DNA of 29,799 bases, from positions 1 to 29,799 of IMG/VR virus record IMGVR_UViG_3300037117_000016. One strand, written 5' to 3'. The notes below the pieces were generated by a model, which was given only the letters and a program-made list of their open reading frames with translations, was not told the DNA's origin and ran no database searches. The position numbers and the translations under genes were made by a program. This DNA is from a virus. Positions 29,141-29,799 of this stretch are shown piece by piece (the first letter of the stretch is position 1; the number at the start of each line of letters is the position of its first letter).

Positions 29141-29521
29141 TTAGTTTACGGTGAGGCCGAGGACCACAGCAGGAGTGACGCCTGAGTAGTGCACCTTCGG
29201 TGGGATGATACCGTAGAGTTTCTTGACGATCATGCCTAGCTCATAGGCTTTCCAAATGTGCTCGCGGTATTCCATGAGAAGTAGGGAACTTTCTGAGTGA
29301 TAGCCGCCGTCCACTTGCCAGTCGGGATATCTGGGCTCAGTCTGCGCATCTTGTGAGTGTAAGTCCTGCAGAGCCTTCAGGGTCTCGATTGGATTCAGTG
29401 TGCCATCGGGACCACGCAATGCCGTCTCCGACACTATAGCCGTGGGCGTGATGTTGACGAAACGTGAATCTGGTACTGTGTGTGGACCTGCATTTGCGAT
29501 TATGTGCTTTGTGATTTTCAT
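29141..29521 (-). CDS. 126-aa phage protein of unknown function
   Basis: Starts MKITKHIIANAGPHTVPDSR with TGGAG upstream. It has an N-terminal beta-rich segment, a helix (NPIETLKALQDLHSQDAQTE), an acidic/aromatic region (YPDWQVDGGYHSESSLLLME) and a hydrophobic end (VTPAVVLGLTVN). It is monocistronic, with promoter 29577-29605 and terminator 29002-29033. No family is recognised. Confidence 0.65.
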   Translation of the reverse strand: MKITKHIIANAGPHTVPDSRFVNITPTAIVSETALRGPDGTLNPIETLKALQDLHSQDAQTEPRYPDWQVDGGYHSESSLLLMEYREHIWKAYELGMIVKKLYGIIPPKVHYSGVTPAVVLGLTVN

Positions 29522-29576
29522 TGTGTTACTCCATGTGCCAACCCCTGAGGAGCGCGGCGGATTTAACCACGCCTAT

Positions 29577-29605
29577 AGTTTAGCACAAGTGATGACGTTT
29601 TGCAA
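29577..29605 (-). promoter_or_regulatory. Promoter of the 29141-29521 gene
   Basis: TTGCAA (29600-29605) and TAAACT (29577-29582), 17-nt spacer, extended -10 TGC on the minus strand. Confidence 0.6.
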
Positions 29606-29648
29606 CAGGCATTAAGAAAAACTACCCTACTTTTTCGCAACGCGGCGT

Positions 29649-29798
29649 TCAGGATTCCCTGACGTTCACGCGGCATGAACAGCGCGGGGGGGGGGGGGGG
29701 GGGGGGGGGGGCGGAAGGTTGTCGTTGCCACCTCCGCAAGCGCCCGCAAAGGGGACGCCGAGCGCGAGAACAAAGCCGATGACGAGCGTCTTGGTCGT
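29649..29798 (-). CDS. Lipoprotein-like fragment with polyproline tract (5' end off window)
   Basis: From the right edge the minus strand reads TTKTLVIGFVLALGVPFAG, then ACGGGNDN. This is a signal peptide with a lipobox (FAGAC) and a Gly-rich linker, as in bacterial lipoproteins. The 26-C tract then encodes most of a ten-proline run before SCRVNVRES and a stop. The start codon is beyond the edge. The GC-rich composition differs from the rest. It may be a chimeric contig end, not a phage gene. Confidence 0.3.
   Translation of the reverse strand, partial: TTKTLVIGFVLALGVPFAGACGGGNDNLPPPPPPPPPPRCSCRVNVRES
29686..29711. repeat. 26-nt poly-G tract
   Basis: An uninterrupted run of 26 G on the plus strand, the only such homopolymer in the window. 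It sits at the junction to sequence of different composition. A sequencing or assembly artefact is likely; a slippage-prone tract is the alternative. Confidence 0.95.
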
Positions 29799-29799
29799 G

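Noticed and set aside
1-29799. CRISPR array
   Set aside because: No regularly spaced direct repeats were seen; the recurrent sequences are the leaders and hairpins described.

Overview
This window looks like part of an uncultivated tailed dsDNA phage (Caudoviricetes, podovirus-like gene content). It shows a late structural block on the minus strand: large terminase, P22-like portal, scaffold, HK97-type capsid and connector genes. A replication/early block on the plus strand carries a T7/PolA-type DNA polymerase, RNase H and a MazG-like protein. The genes are packed with start/stop overlaps and there are no ribosomal or housekeeping genes. The host cannot be named from the sequence.

Layout, in minus-strand transcription order. 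A sigma70-type promoter at 22157-22185 reads leftward. It is followed by a small gene (21627-21821), a tRNA body whose halves are in permuted order (21448-21555), and a 947-bp IS-like insertion (20405-21351) with 27-bp inverted repeats and an 8-bp target duplication. The insertion carries a cytosine methyltransferase. Next come a SprT-like protease, terminase subunits, a run of tiny basic or Cys-rich proteins (12923-15121), portal (9702-12299), scaffold (7650-9137) and major capsid protein (5653-7189). The capsid gene is interrupted by a 205-nt ORF-less group I intron. Then follow a GroES-like protein, connector-type proteins, and a partial tail protein at the left edge. Seven free-standing homing-type endonuclease genes (Endonuclease VII, HNH and GIY-YIG types) sit between the late genes.

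Every late-block endonuclease gene is preceded by the same kind of about 80-nt leader. The leader has a first hairpin, then an 8-10-bp hairpin whose 6-7-nt loop is exactly complementary to the Shine-Dalgarno region of the endonuclease. Loop and Shine-Dalgarno sequences covary between copies, and near-identical leaders sit in front of unrelated nuclease families. This is the strongest candidate for an undescribed system here: a mobile RNA module controlling homing endonuclease translation.

The plus-strand block starts at a promoter at 22341-22369 and runs to a strong terminator at 28827-28871. It holds an unknown gene, DNA polymerase, a GIY-YIG endonuclease, MazG-like protein, RNase H, an HNH endonuclease, several zinc-ribbon microproteins and small conserved phage proteins. 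To the right is a separate minus-strand gene (29141-29521) with its own promoter and terminator. The last about 110 bases (a 26-G run followed by GC-rich sequence encoding a lipoprotein-like signal peptide) look foreign or artefactual.
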